A stretch of 32,623 bases of DNA from an uncultured Oscillospiraceae bacterium (GTDB taxonomy: Bacteria > Bacillota > Clostridia > Oscillospirales > Oscillospiraceae). Numbering within the stretch: the stretch's first letter is position 1; every line of letters begins with the position of its first letter. The stretch covers positions 1-32,623 of the forward strand of contig CANRMY010000027.1 in assembly GCA_947631845.1 (NCBI GenBank), in the 5' to 3' direction. Under the pieces are notes generated by a model. The model ran no database searches. It was not told the origin of the DNA and worked only from the letters and a program-made list of their open reading frames with translations. The position numbers were made by a program, and so were the translations under genes. Below, one piece after another: positions 1-6,947 of this stretch.

Positions 1-94
1 AGAATACTTTGTGTATTGTCAAGGCTTTTGACAAAGTACTGGCGCAAATCAGCCGCCGAAAACCGGCGCGGGTTCGACTCCCGTCACCTTACTG
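1..94 (+). other. tRNA/tmRNA-like T-arm fragment, unresolved
   Basis: A canonical T-arm is visible: stem GCGGG at 68-72, loop TTCGACT at 73-79, stem CCCGT at 80-84. Directly before it is a 5-bp hairpin, CGCCG at 54-58 with CGGCG at 64-68, placed like a class II variable arm or the tail of a tmRNA. GCCA follows at 93-96, but two bases out of register for a normal acceptor. No 5' acceptor strand matching CACCTTA exists in the preceding bases, and no convincing anticodon arm is seen. It may be the 3' end of a tmRNA starting outside the window, or a truncated tRNA remnant such as an attachment-site scar. It could also be coincidence. Confidence 0.25.
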
Positions 95-130
95 CCAAAT
101 GAGAATCAAGATTCGAGGCGATCATCCCAT

Positions 131-1309
131 ATGAGCAGATTCGTATACGCCGACAACGCGGCGACCACCGCCATGAGCGACACCTGCGTCAAGGCCATGC
201 TCCCCTATTTCACCCAAAACTACGGCAATCCCTCCAGCCTCTACTCCGTGGGCCGCAGCGCCCGCCGGGGACTGGACGAGGCCCGGGCCAAGGTGGCAAA
301 GTGTCTGAACGCCGAGCCCACGGAGATCTATTTCACCGGGTGCGGCACGGAGTCGGACAACTGGGCCCTGAAGGGCATCGCCGAGGCCAAGGCCGCCAAG
401 GGAAAGCACATCATCACCAGCTCCATCGAGCACCACGCCATCACCCACACCCTGGACTGGCTGAAAAAACGCGGGTATGAGGTCACCTATCTCAAGGCCG
501 ATCAAAACGGCGGCATTGACCTCCAGGAGTTGGAGGCCGCCATCCGGCCCGACACCGTCCTCATCTCCGTCATGATGGCCAACAATGAGATCGGCACCAT
601 CCTGCCGGTTGCGGACATCGGCCGCATCGCCCACGAGCACGGCGTTCTTTTCCACACCGACGCCGTCCAGGCCGCCGGCCACATCCCCATCGACGTGAAG
701 GCCATGAACATCGACATGCTCAGCATCTCCGGCCACAAGTTCCACGGCCCCAAGGGCGTGGGCGTCCTTTATATCCGCCGGGGCGTCCGGGTGCCCCAGC
801 TGCTCCACGGCGGCGGCCAGGAGCGCAACCAGCGCTCCGGCACCGAGAACGTGCCCGAGATCATCGGTATGGCGGCGGCGCTGGAGGAGGCCGTCAACAA
901 CCTGCCCGAGACCATGCCCCGGGTCTCCGCCATGCGCGACCGGCTCATCGAGGCCTTCAAATCCATCCCCTATTCCCGCCTCACCGGCGACCCGGTGAAC
1001 CGGCTCCCCGGCATCGCCAGTTTCGTCTTTGAGTGCGTGGAGGGCGAATCCCTGGTGCTCTCCCTGGACGCCAAGGGCATCTGCGCCAGCTCCGGCTCCG
1101 CCTGCTCCTCCGTGTCCCTGGATCCCAGTCACGTGCTGTTGGCCATCGGCCTGCCCCACGAGGTGGCCCACGGCTCCCTGCGCCTCTCCCTCTCCGACAC
1201 CACCACGGACGAGGACATCGACTACATCATCGAGACGCTCCCGCCCATCGTCGAGCGGCTGCGGTCCATGTCGCCCCTCTGGGAGGATCGGCTCAATGGA
1301 AAATTTTAA
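131..1309 (+). CDS. nifS: Cysteine desulfurase, NifS/IscS family
   Basis: PLP-dependent enzyme that takes sulfur from L-cysteine, leaving alanine, and passes it as a persulfide to an Fe-S scaffold. The 392-residue length is normal for the family. The PLP lysine is K203 in SGHKFHGPKG; His101 in SIEHHA stacks on the cofactor; the persulfide cysteine is C325 in the SSGSACSS loop. The start follows GAGGCGATC and gives the family-typical MSRFVYADNAATT. It overlaps nadA by 14 bp and iscU follows, so the operon probably serves NadA cluster assembly, as Bacillus NifS does. No clear promoter was found in the 130 bases upstream. The family call is firm; nifS versus iscS naming rests on the neighbours. 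Confidence 0.96.
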   Translation: MSRFVYADNAATTAMSDTCVKAMLPYFTQNYGNPSSLYSVGRSARRGLDEARAKVAKCLNAEPTEIYFTGCGTESDNWALKGIAEAKAAKGKHIITSSIEHHAITHTLDWLKKRGYEVTYLKADQNGGIDLQELEAAIRPDTVLISVMMANNEIGTILPVADIGRIAHEHGVLFHTDAVQAAGHIPIDVKAMNIDMLSISGHKFHGPKGVGVLYIRRGVRVPQLLHGGGQERNQRSGTENVPEIIGMAAALEEAVNNLPETMPRVSAMRDRLIEAFKSIPYSRLTGDPVNRLPGIASFVFECVEGESLVLSLDAKGICASSGSACSSVSLDPSHVLLAIGLPHEVAHGSLRLSLSDTTTDEDIDYIIETLPPIVERLRSMSPLWEDRLNGKF

Positions 1310-2207
1310 CGAGCTCCAGCGGGAGATCCTCCGGCTGAAGCGGGAGAAAAACGCCCTTGTCCTGGCCCACTACTACGTGCCCCTGGCGGTGCAGGACGCG
1401 GCCGACGCGGTCTGCGACTCCTTCGCCATGGCCCAGAAGGCCGCGCGGGCGAAGGAGGATCTGATCGTCATCTGCGGCGTGCGGTTCATGGGCGAGAGCG
1501 CCAAGATCCTGTCCCCGGAAAAGACGGTGCTCCTCCCCTCTTTGGACGCCGGCTGTCCCATGGCGGACATGGTGACGCCCGAGGACGTACTGCGGCTGAG
1601 GGCCGAGCACCCCAGGGCGCAGGTCATGTGCTACGTCAACTCCTCCGCCGCGGTGAAGGCCGTCTCCGACGTGTGCTGTACCAGCTCCTCCGCCTTGCGG
1701 ATTGCGAAAGGTCTGGACTGCGAGGAGATCATCTTCGTGCCGGATAAGCATCTGGGCTCCTTCGTGGCCCGGCATGTACCGGAGAAGAAGTTCTGGCTCC
1801 ATCCCGGCTTCTGCCCCACCCATCATAAGATCACCGAGGCGGACGTTCTGGCGGCCAAAAAGGCCCACCCGGAGGCGGCGTTCGCCGTCCACCCGGAGTG
1901 CGGCGAGGACGTGGTCAAGTACGGCGATCTGGTGGGCTCCACCGCCGAGATCCTGGATTTCGCCCGCAAGACCGACGCGCCGGAGATCCTGATCGGCACC
2001 GAGAGCGAGATCGTGGAGCGGCTTCGCCGGGAGCTGCCGGAGAAAAAGATCTACGGCGTGGGCAGCTCCTTCGTCTGCCCCAACATGAAAAAAGTGACCC
2101 CGGAGGCGCTTTACGAGTGCCTGCGGGACGAAAAATACAAGGTCGAGCTGCCGGAGGACCAGCTGCGCGCCGCCCGCCGGAGCCTCGACCGGATGGTAAA
2201 TTCTTAA
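1296..2207 (+). CDS. nadA: Quinolinate synthase NadA
   Basis: Condenses iminoaspartate with dihydroxyacetone phosphate to quinolinate, the precursor of NAD, using a [4Fe-4S] cluster. The 303-residue protein starts at the ATG inside the end of nifS; an upstream reading-frame extension overlaps nifS and is not credible. The three cluster cysteines are visible with family spacing: C87 in DAGCPMADM, C173 in GFCPTHHKI, C261 in VCPNMKKVT. The catalytic HPE motif is at 199-201 and the N-terminal AHYY at 24-27. NadB and NadC, which act before and after it, are not in the window. Translational coupling to nifS by a 14-bp overlap suggests dedicated cluster supply. Confidence 0.97.
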   Translation: MENFNELQREILRLKREKNALVLAHYYVPLAVQDAADAVCDSFAMAQKAARAKEDLIVICGVRFMGESAKILSPEKTVLLPSLDAGCPMADMVTPEDVLRLRAEHPRAQVMCYVNSSAAVKAVSDVCCTSSSALRIAKGLDCEEIIFVPDKHLGSFVARHVPEKKFWLHPGFCPTHHKITEADVLAAKKAHPEAAFAVHPECGEDVVKYGDLVGSTAEILDFARKTDAPEILIGTESEIVERLRRELPEKKIYGVGSSFVCPNMKKVTPEALYECLRDEKYKVELPEDQLRAARRSLDRMVNS

Positions 2208-2219
2208 AGGAGGAACGCC

Positions 2220-2666
2220 ATGTATTCCGAAAAGGTAATGGATCACTTCACCAATCCCCGGAACGTGGGGGAGCTGCCCGACGCCAACGCCATCGGCCAG
2301 GTGGGCAACCCCGTCTGCGGCGACATCATGAAGATCTATATGAAGATCGAGAACGGCATCATCGAGAAGGTCAGCTTTAAGACCTTCGGCTGCGGCGCCG
2401 CCATCGCCACCAGCTCCATGTCCACCGAGCTTGTAAAGGGCAAATCCATCCAGGAGGCCCTGAAGCTCACCAACAAGGCCGTGGCCGAGGCCCTGGACGG
2501 CCTGCCCCCCCAGAAGCTCCACTGCTCCGTGCTGGCCGAGGAGGGCATCCGGGCGTGTCTGGCCGATTACTACAAGCGCCAGGGGCTGGAGCCGCCCCCG
2601 GAGCTGAAGGACACCGACTGCGACGGCTGCTGCGACACCTGCGCCAAAAACGGCACAGCGCACTGA
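2220..2666 (+). CDS. iscU: Fe-S scaffold, IscU/NifU N-terminal type, with Cys-rich tail
   Basis: Scaffold on which Fe-S clusters are built before transfer to targets. The 148-residue protein starts 6 bases after a strong AAAGGAGG. It has the three scaffold cysteines, C33 in NPVCGD (with D35), C58 in FGCGAA and C102 in LHCSVL. The N-terminal YSEKVMDHFTNPRN is typical of the IscU fold. The last 20 residues are unusual, with a C-x2-C-C-x2-C cluster (C134, C137, C138, C141) after a short linker, which could bind metal or act in redox. It is the third gene of nifS-nadA-iscU, 12 bases after nadA. The stop codon is followed immediately by a hairpin island. Confidence 0.93.
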   Translation: MYSEKVMDHFTNPRNVGELPDANAIGQVGNPVCGDIMKIYMKIENGIIEKVSFKTFGCGAAIATSSMSTELVKGKSIQEALKLTNKAVAEALDGLPPQKLHCSVLAEEGIRACLADYYKRQGLEPPPELKDTDCDGCCDTCAKNGTAH

Positions 2667-2672
2667 ACGGGA

Positions 2673-3075
2673 ATATAAGGTTGTCCGCCTTACAGGCGGA
2701 CGGGAATTTGCTTTCTTCTCTTTTGTGTTGACAAAAGAGAAGAAAGCAACAAAGAAGAGAAAAACAACTGAGAACCCCCTTTTAAAAACGACCAGAGGGG
2801 GCTTGCGAGCCCCCATCTGGACTCCCCCGGGGATCGCCCGCACGAGAGCTGACGCATTTCGTACATCGCACCCTGTACGGGCCGATGACCACATCGGCCC
2901 ACATGCGGCACCGCCGACTTCCTTTTGTACGGGCCGGACACCCGGCCGGCCCGCCCCGGTTAACCTCCTGGCTATCATTAACGCCGTACGGGCCGCCGCC
3001 CTCGGCGGCCCACCGAATTTCCCGATAATCTTCCGAATTACCTTGTACAGGCCGCCTCTCCAGGCGGCCTGTACG
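2673..3075 (+). repeat. Hairpin-module island 1 (left-half type)
   Basis: Gene-free stretch built of hairpins. In order: GTCCGCC/GGCGGAC at 2683-2701; a perfect 19-bp polypyrimidine/polypurine stem with loop GTTG at 2708-2749; an extra purine strand AAAGAAGAGAAAA at 2751-2763; a CCAGAGGGGG hairpin with TTGCGA apex near 2801-2820; then a run of GGGCC-based hairpins starting at 2875, 2927, 2986 and 3045, spaced 52, 59 and 59 bp. The last is a perfect 13-bp stem, 3045-3057 with 3062-3074. Only forward-oriented units are present, so this looks like half of the foldback seen in islands 2 and 3. No coding sequence is believable here. Confidence 0.85.
3045..3074. terminator. 13-bp palindromic hairpin between convergent-side repeats and the XRE gene
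   Basis: A GTACAGGCCGCCT arm and its exact complement flank a CTCC loop, 26 bp downstream of the XRE gene's stop on the minus strand. It could stop that transcript, but there is no clear U-tract on the minus strand. It is also the last GGGCC-type unit of island 1, so its role as terminator is only possible. Confidence 0.35.
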
Positions 3076-3099
3076 GCGTTTTAGGGCCGGAAATCTCCC

Positions 3100-3453
3100 C
3101 TAAACTTCCTCCTGCTCCCCGGACGTAAGGCTCTCCCTCATGCTGTCCAGGAGCCGAACGGCCAGATCCCTCTGCTCCGGGGTCAGCGTCCGGTAAAGCT
3201 CGTGGAGCCTGTCCCGCTCCTCATACACGGGCGCCGGCAGATAATCCGCCAGAAGAGTGGCGGGAGATACTTGAAGATTGCGGCAGAGAATAATAAACAT
3301 AGGCAAACTCGGCATCTTATGTCCAGACTCAATTTGCCGCAAATAGGTAGTATCCATATTGCAGACTTCAGCAAGCTTATCCGCAGTCATTCCCGCTTGC
3401 CTTCTTGCCAGCTTGATTTGTGCCCCAAGCGGTTTCCGTTCCATTCTATTCAT
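3100..3453 (-). CDS. XRE-family helix-turn-helix regulator
   Basis: Small DNA-binding regulator of about 115 residues. The helix-turn-helix spans roughly residues 10-65 (LGAQIKLARRQAGMTADKLA, then TTYLRQIESGHKMPS and the SPATLL end typical of the Cro/C1 fold). The rest, about residues 75-117, is a charged helical tail without a recognised domain. The AGGAGG site lies one base from the first ATG (3453) but 10 bases from the second in-frame ATG (3444), so translation may begin at 3444, giving MERKPLGAQIK. It is divergent from the DUF1273 gene with 128 bp between, where it may bind. Target and ligand are unknown. Confidence 0.85.
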   Translation of the reverse strand: MNRMERKPLGAQIKLARRQAGMTADKLAEVCNMDTTYLRQIESGHKMPSLPMFIILCRNLQVSPATLLADYLPAPVYEERDRLHELYRTLTPEQRDLAVRLLDSMRESLTSGEQEEV

Positions 3454-3510
3454 GCCTCCTGATCAACGCAGTCATAATCATTTTTTGTTACTTCTTAGAC
3501 TATATTCACG

Positions 3511-3539
3511 TTGACCAATTGCATATTATCTGATATACT
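3511..3539 (+). promoter_or_regulatory. Sigma-A promoter for the DUF1273 gene
   Basis: TTGACC at 3511-3516, a 17-bp spacer, then TATACT at 3534-3539. It lies 42 bp upstream of the gene start, in AT-rich sequence that contrasts with the surrounding DNA. Confidence 0.8.
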
Positions 3540-3581
3540 ATATAAGTATAAGCTTGCAGGTAATATTGGAGGCGTGTATTT

Positions 3582-4064
3582 ATGAGAGAAAAAACCTGCT
3601 GCGTCTTTGGGCATCGGGATTCGCCGCCCTCCGAGGCGGCGCTGCTGTCGCTGAGGCTGTCGGCGGAAATCATGAAGGCGTTCAAAGCCGGTTGTACGCG
3701 CTTTATATCGGGAATGGCCCAGGGGACCGACCTGATTTTTGCCGAGAACGTGCTGATCTTAAAGAAATACTTCCCCCAGATAGAGCTTGTGGCGGCGATT
3801 TCCCATCGGGGCCTGCTCAGGAGCAGGGACGAGGAATTTCAGAGGCTTATAAAACAGTGTGACCGGGTGGAGGTCCTCTCTGAGCATTACTACCCCGGCG
3901 TCAAGGGCGCGCGCACCCGTTGGATGCTGAAAAATTCCTGCCGCCTCATCGCCGTCTGGGACTACAAGGAGCACGGCGCCGTCTTCCGCGCCATTGCCCG
4001 CGCCGTGAAGATGGGCTTAACGGTACAGGATATCGAACCGATCGTGTTTTACTTTCCAAGATAA
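3582..4064 (+). CDS. YpsA/DUF1273-like SLOG-domain protein
   Basis: 160-residue soluble protein with a Rossmann-like SLOG fold. Visible signs are the N-terminal CCVFGHRD, the glycine-rich RFISGMAQGTDLIFAE at about 40-55, and CRLIAVWDY near 130, a pattern shared with Bacillus YpsA and the DUF1273 family. SLOG proteins are proposed to bind nucleotide-derived ligands; in Bacillus, YpsA has been linked to cell division, but the activity here is unknown. The ATG follows TTGGAGG at 9 bases, and a good promoter lies upstream. It is transcribed alone, divergent from an XRE regulator, and its stop is followed at once by the left end of island 2. Confidence 0.8.
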   Translation: MREKTCCVFGHRDSPPSEAALLSLRLSAEIMKAFKAGCTRFISGMAQGTDLIFAENVLILKKYFPQIELVAAISHRGLLRSRDEEFQRLIKQCDRVEVLSEHYYPGVKGARTRWMLKNSCRLIAVWDYKEHGAVFRAIARAVKMGLTVQDIEPIVFYFPR

Positions 4065-4068
4065 GGTG

Positions 4069-4954
4069 TACGCCTCATCCCGGCGGGGGTTTATAAGGTT
4101 TTCGCCCTTATAAGGGCGGAGGGATTTGCTTTTCTCCTTTTGGATTTCCAAAAGGAGAAAAGGCAACAAAAGAGGAAAAGAAACCAGAGGGGGGCTTTCG
4201 CGTTTCCCCCCTCTGGACTCCCCCTTAAAACGACCACACAGGGGCTTGCGAGCCCCTATGTGGAGAACCCCGGGGAGCTCCCGCACGCACCCTGTACGGG
4301 CCGGACACCCGGCCGGCCCGCGTGTCGAATTCCCGGAACGCTATCCGTAGGGGCCGATGACCACATCGGCCCACACGCGGCACCGTCGAATTCCTTCCGT
4401 ACGGGCCGGACACCGGCCGGCCCGTGGCACCATCAAATTTCCGCATTGCCCTCCCCCAAAAAGGTTACGGCTTCGCCGCCTATTTACAAATCGGGCGGCC
4501 AAGAGAGGCCGCCCCTACGGGGTATAACGAAAGATGTTCAGGAATTCGGAGGATGGGCCGAGCGGGTCTCTGGCCCCTACAGTAATGCATCGGGATATCG
4601 GTGGGCCGCCGAGGGCGGCGGCCCGTACGGCGTCTAACGAAAGATTCCCGGGAATTCGAAACACGGGCCGGCCGGGTGTCCGGCCCGTACGCAAACAGAA
4701 ACGATGTTTTTGATGACTGCACGTTACCCGCCGCACCAGCGCGGGTAAAAGAGGAGCTGTGGCTTTAATAATAGAGCGGTGAGCGGCTAAGCGGGTTAAA
4801 CGCAGAGACCATTCGTAACAAAGGCGCGCGGTGATGAGTGGGACGGGCCGCGATTTCCGCCCTATTGTTTTTCTCCTCTTTGTTGCTTTCTCCTCTTTTG
4901 TCAACACAAAAGAGGAGAAAGCAAATCCCCGTCCGCCTATAAGGCGGACAACCC
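4069..4954. repeat. Hairpin-module island 2 (foldback)
   Basis: About 890 gene-free bases between two convergent genes. Left end: CGCCTCATCCCGGCGGGGG, then CGCCC/GGGCG, a 15-bp polypyrimidine/polypurine stem (4129-4143 with 4148-4162) and two G-rich hairpins. Forward GGGCC hairpins begin at 4294, 4347 and 4399. A central hairpin with TTCG apex lies near 4461-4483. Reverse-oriented GGGCC hairpins lie at 4493-4514, 4555-4580, 4601-4630 and 4664-4690. The right end has a conserved segment at 4736-4848, a perfect 19-bp polypyrimidine/polypurine stem (4883-4901 with 4906-4924), and GTCCGCC/GGCGGAC at 4931-4949. Module order and orientation mirror about the centre. Confidence 0.88.
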
Positions 4955-6187
4955 TCAGAACGCGAAATTTCCGTTGACAAATACGGGGATCTCCCGCCCG
5001 TCGGGGGTGAGGCCGGTGATGTTGAGGTCGGCGGAGCCCACCATGAAGTCCTCGTGGGTGATGGACTGGTTGAGGCCGGCGGCCAGACGCTCCGCCTCCG
5101 TCATGTCCGCGCCGCCCTCCACGGTGGGGTAGCTGGCGCCGAAGGCCAGGTGGCAGCTGGCGTTCTCGTCAAAGAGCGTGTCGTAAAAGAGGGTATCCAT
5201 GTTGGAGATAGGGGAGTCGTAGGGCACCAGGGCCACCTCGCCCAGATAACGAGCGCCCTCGTCTACGCCGATCTCATCCTCCAGCATTTTGCGGTGCTTG
5301 GGATCGGCCGTCTCGATGTTGACGATCCTGCCGTTTTCAAAGGTAAAGGCGAATTGGTCGATGATCTCGCCGCCGATCACAAAGGGCTTGGTGGACACCA
5401 CGCGGCCGTTGACGCCGTCCCGCTTGGGGGCGGTGAAGATCTCCTCCGTGGGCATGTTGGCGTTGAAGGCGACGCCTTTGGCGCTCCGGGAGTTCCCACC
5501 TTCCCAGTAGTGCCCTTGGGGCAGCTCGATGGTGAGGTCGGTGCCCAGGGAGTTTGTGTAGTGCAGGGACCGGAAACGGTACGCCGTCAGCTTCTTCTTC
5601 CGGGCGTTCAGCGCCTCGTTATGCTTTCTCCACGCCTCCACCGGGTCGTTGCCGGCGGTGATGCGCATGGTGGAGAAGATGGCCTCGGTGAGCTTCCCCA
5701 TGGCCTCGTCGCCGGAGACGCCGGGGTACATTTTTTGCGCCCATTTTTCCTCGGGCAGGGCGGCGATGCACCACTGGATCTTGTCGGACATCTGCATCTC
5801 CCGATACTCCGCCACGGCGGGGCCGAAGACCCGGCTCTCCCGCACCATGCGGGTGTGGTCCACGCCGTTCATGCCGTCGGGGTCGGAGCTGATGATGCTG
5901 AGAAACGCCGCGCCCTCCCGGGCCAGGGTGTTCAGCATGTCCGCCTGCCAGGGGCGGTAGGTGTCGAAGATCTCATCCGCGGCGTGCAGATACGTCTCCC
6001 GGCTGATGGCCTGGTCGCCCCAGCGCATGACCACCTCCCGCGCGCCCGCCTTGTAGGCCTCGCGCACCAGCATACGGGCAAACGGCGCCTTGTCCACCGG
6101 GCACCTGATCACCAGCGTCTGCCCCGGCTGGACGTTGATGCCCACCGAAATCAGGAGCTTCGCGTATTTTTCAAATCTCGGATCCAT
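4955..6187 (-). CDS. M29-family metallo-aminopeptidase (AmpS/PepS-like)
   Basis: Cytosolic aminopeptidase trimming N-terminal residues from peptides using two divalent metals. The 410-residue length fits the family. Candidate metal and catalytic residues are E248/E249 in MPTEEIFTAP, E317 in YLGEVALVP, H346 in NASCHLAFG, H379 in SITHEDFMVGS and D387. The ATG at 6187 follows GGGAGGAAACC and overlaps the 3' end of trmD by 17 bp. A longer upstream reading is an artefact of the trmD region. It sits where rplS (L19) usually follows trmD. Its stop is immediately followed by the right end of island 2. Confidence 0.93.
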   Translation of the reverse strand: MDPRFEKYAKLLISVGINVQPGQTLVIRCPVDKAPFARMLVREAYKAGAREVVMRWGDQAISRETYLHAADEIFDTYRPWQADMLNTLAREGAAFLSIISSDPDGMNGVDHTRMVRESRVFGPAVAEYREMQMSDKIQWCIAALPEEKWAQKMYPGVSGDEAMGKLTEAIFSTMRITAGNDPVEAWRKHNEALNARKKKLTAYRFRSLHYTNSLGTDLTIELPQGHYWEGGNSRSAKGVAFNANMPTEEIFTAPKRDGVNGRVVSTKPFVIGGEIIDQFAFTFENGRIVNIETADPKHRKMLEDEIGVDEGARYLGEVALVPYDSPISNMDTLFYDTLFDENASCHLAFGASYPTVEGGADMTEAERLAAGLNQSITHEDFMVGSADLNITGLTPDGREIPVFVNGNFAF

Positions 6188-6947
6188 TTTTGGTTTCCTC
6201 CCATTCTTCTTCGATTTCCGCCAGGAGCTTGCGCTCCTGTTTGGTGTCCTGAAATTGCAGTTTTTCATACATATCCGGCCGGCGGGCCCGCGTGCGCAGG
6301 ATGGACTGCTTGCGCCGCCAGCGGGCGATCCTGGCGTGGTCGCCGGAGAGCAGGACGGGCGGTACCCGCCGCTCCCGCCAGACCTCCGGCCGGGAATACT
6401 GGGGGTACTCCAAAAGCCCGTCCCAGTGGCTCTCCTCCTGGAAGCACTCCGGGTCGGGGAGCACGCCGGGGATGAGCCGGCACACCGCGTCGGCCACGGC
6501 CATGGCCGGGATCTCCCCGCCGGTGAGCACAAAATCCCCCAGGCTGATCTCCTCGTCCACACATTCGTCAATAAACCGCTGATCCACGCCCTCGTAGTGG
6601 CCGCAGACCAGAATCAGCTTGTCGTAGTCGGAGGCCAGCCTCTTGGCGTCCGCCTGGGTGAAGGTCTTGCCGCAGGGGGAGAGGAAGACCGTGTGTACCG
6701 GCGCCCGGTGGGCCTTTCGGATGAACCGCCAGCAGTCGTAGAGAGGCTGGGCCTGCATCACACAGCCCCGCCCGCCGCCGTAGGGGTAGTCGTCCACCTG
6801 GCACTGCTTGTTTTTGGTGTAGTCCCGGATCTGGTGCGTCTCGATGCGGATGATGCCCCGGTCCTGGGCCCGGCCCAGGATGGACTCGTTCATCATGTCC
6901 CCCACGGTGTCGGGGAACAGGGTCATAATGTCGATCCAATACCGCAT
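6171..6947 (-). CDS. trmD: tRNA (guanine-N1-)-methyltransferase TrmD
   Basis: Makes m1G37 next to the anticodon of tRNAs with G36, using S-adenosylmethionine, which prevents frameshifting. About 258 residues. The trefoil-knot SAM-binding region is seen in LILVCGHYEGVDQRFID and EISLGDFVLTGGEIPAMAV, with the early signature DDYPYGGGRGCVM. The start is ATG at 6947, sharing one base with the rimM stop (TGATG); a GTG three bases earlier is also in frame. The C-terminal tail after about 235 is charged and slightly long. It is translationally coupled to rimM and to the M29 peptidase downstream. Confidence 0.97.
   Translation of the reverse strand: MRYWIDIMTLFPDTVGDMMNESILGRAQDRGIIRIETHQIRDYTKNKQCQVDDYPYGGGRGCVMQAQPLYDCWRFIRKAHRAPVHTVFLSPCGKTFTQADAKRLASDYDKLILVCGHYEGVDQRFIDECVDEEISLGDFVLTGGEIPAMAVADAVCRLIPGVLPDPECFQEESHWDGLLEYPQYSRPEVWRERRVPPVLLSGDHARIARWRRKQSILRTRARRPDMYEKLQFQDTKQERKLLAEIEEEWEETKNGSEI

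Noticed and set aside
1-94. A complete tRNA gene
   Set aside because: The T-arm is good but no 5' acceptor strand, D-arm or anticodon loop fits in the preceding sequence.
1293-2978. Long open frame on the minus strand opposite nadA and iscU
   Set aside because: It is antisense to three well-supported genes and has low-complexity Gly/Ala/His-rich translation typical of GC-rich shadow frames.
2875-3074. Regularly spaced palindromic units resembling a CRISPR array
   Set aside because: The palindromes differ in core sequence, the spacers resemble one another instead of being unique, orientation flips in the larger islands, and no cas gene is present.
4069-4954. Integron attC-like cassette array
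   Set aside because: No integrase, no core GTTRRRY sites recognised, and the interior has no cassette genes.
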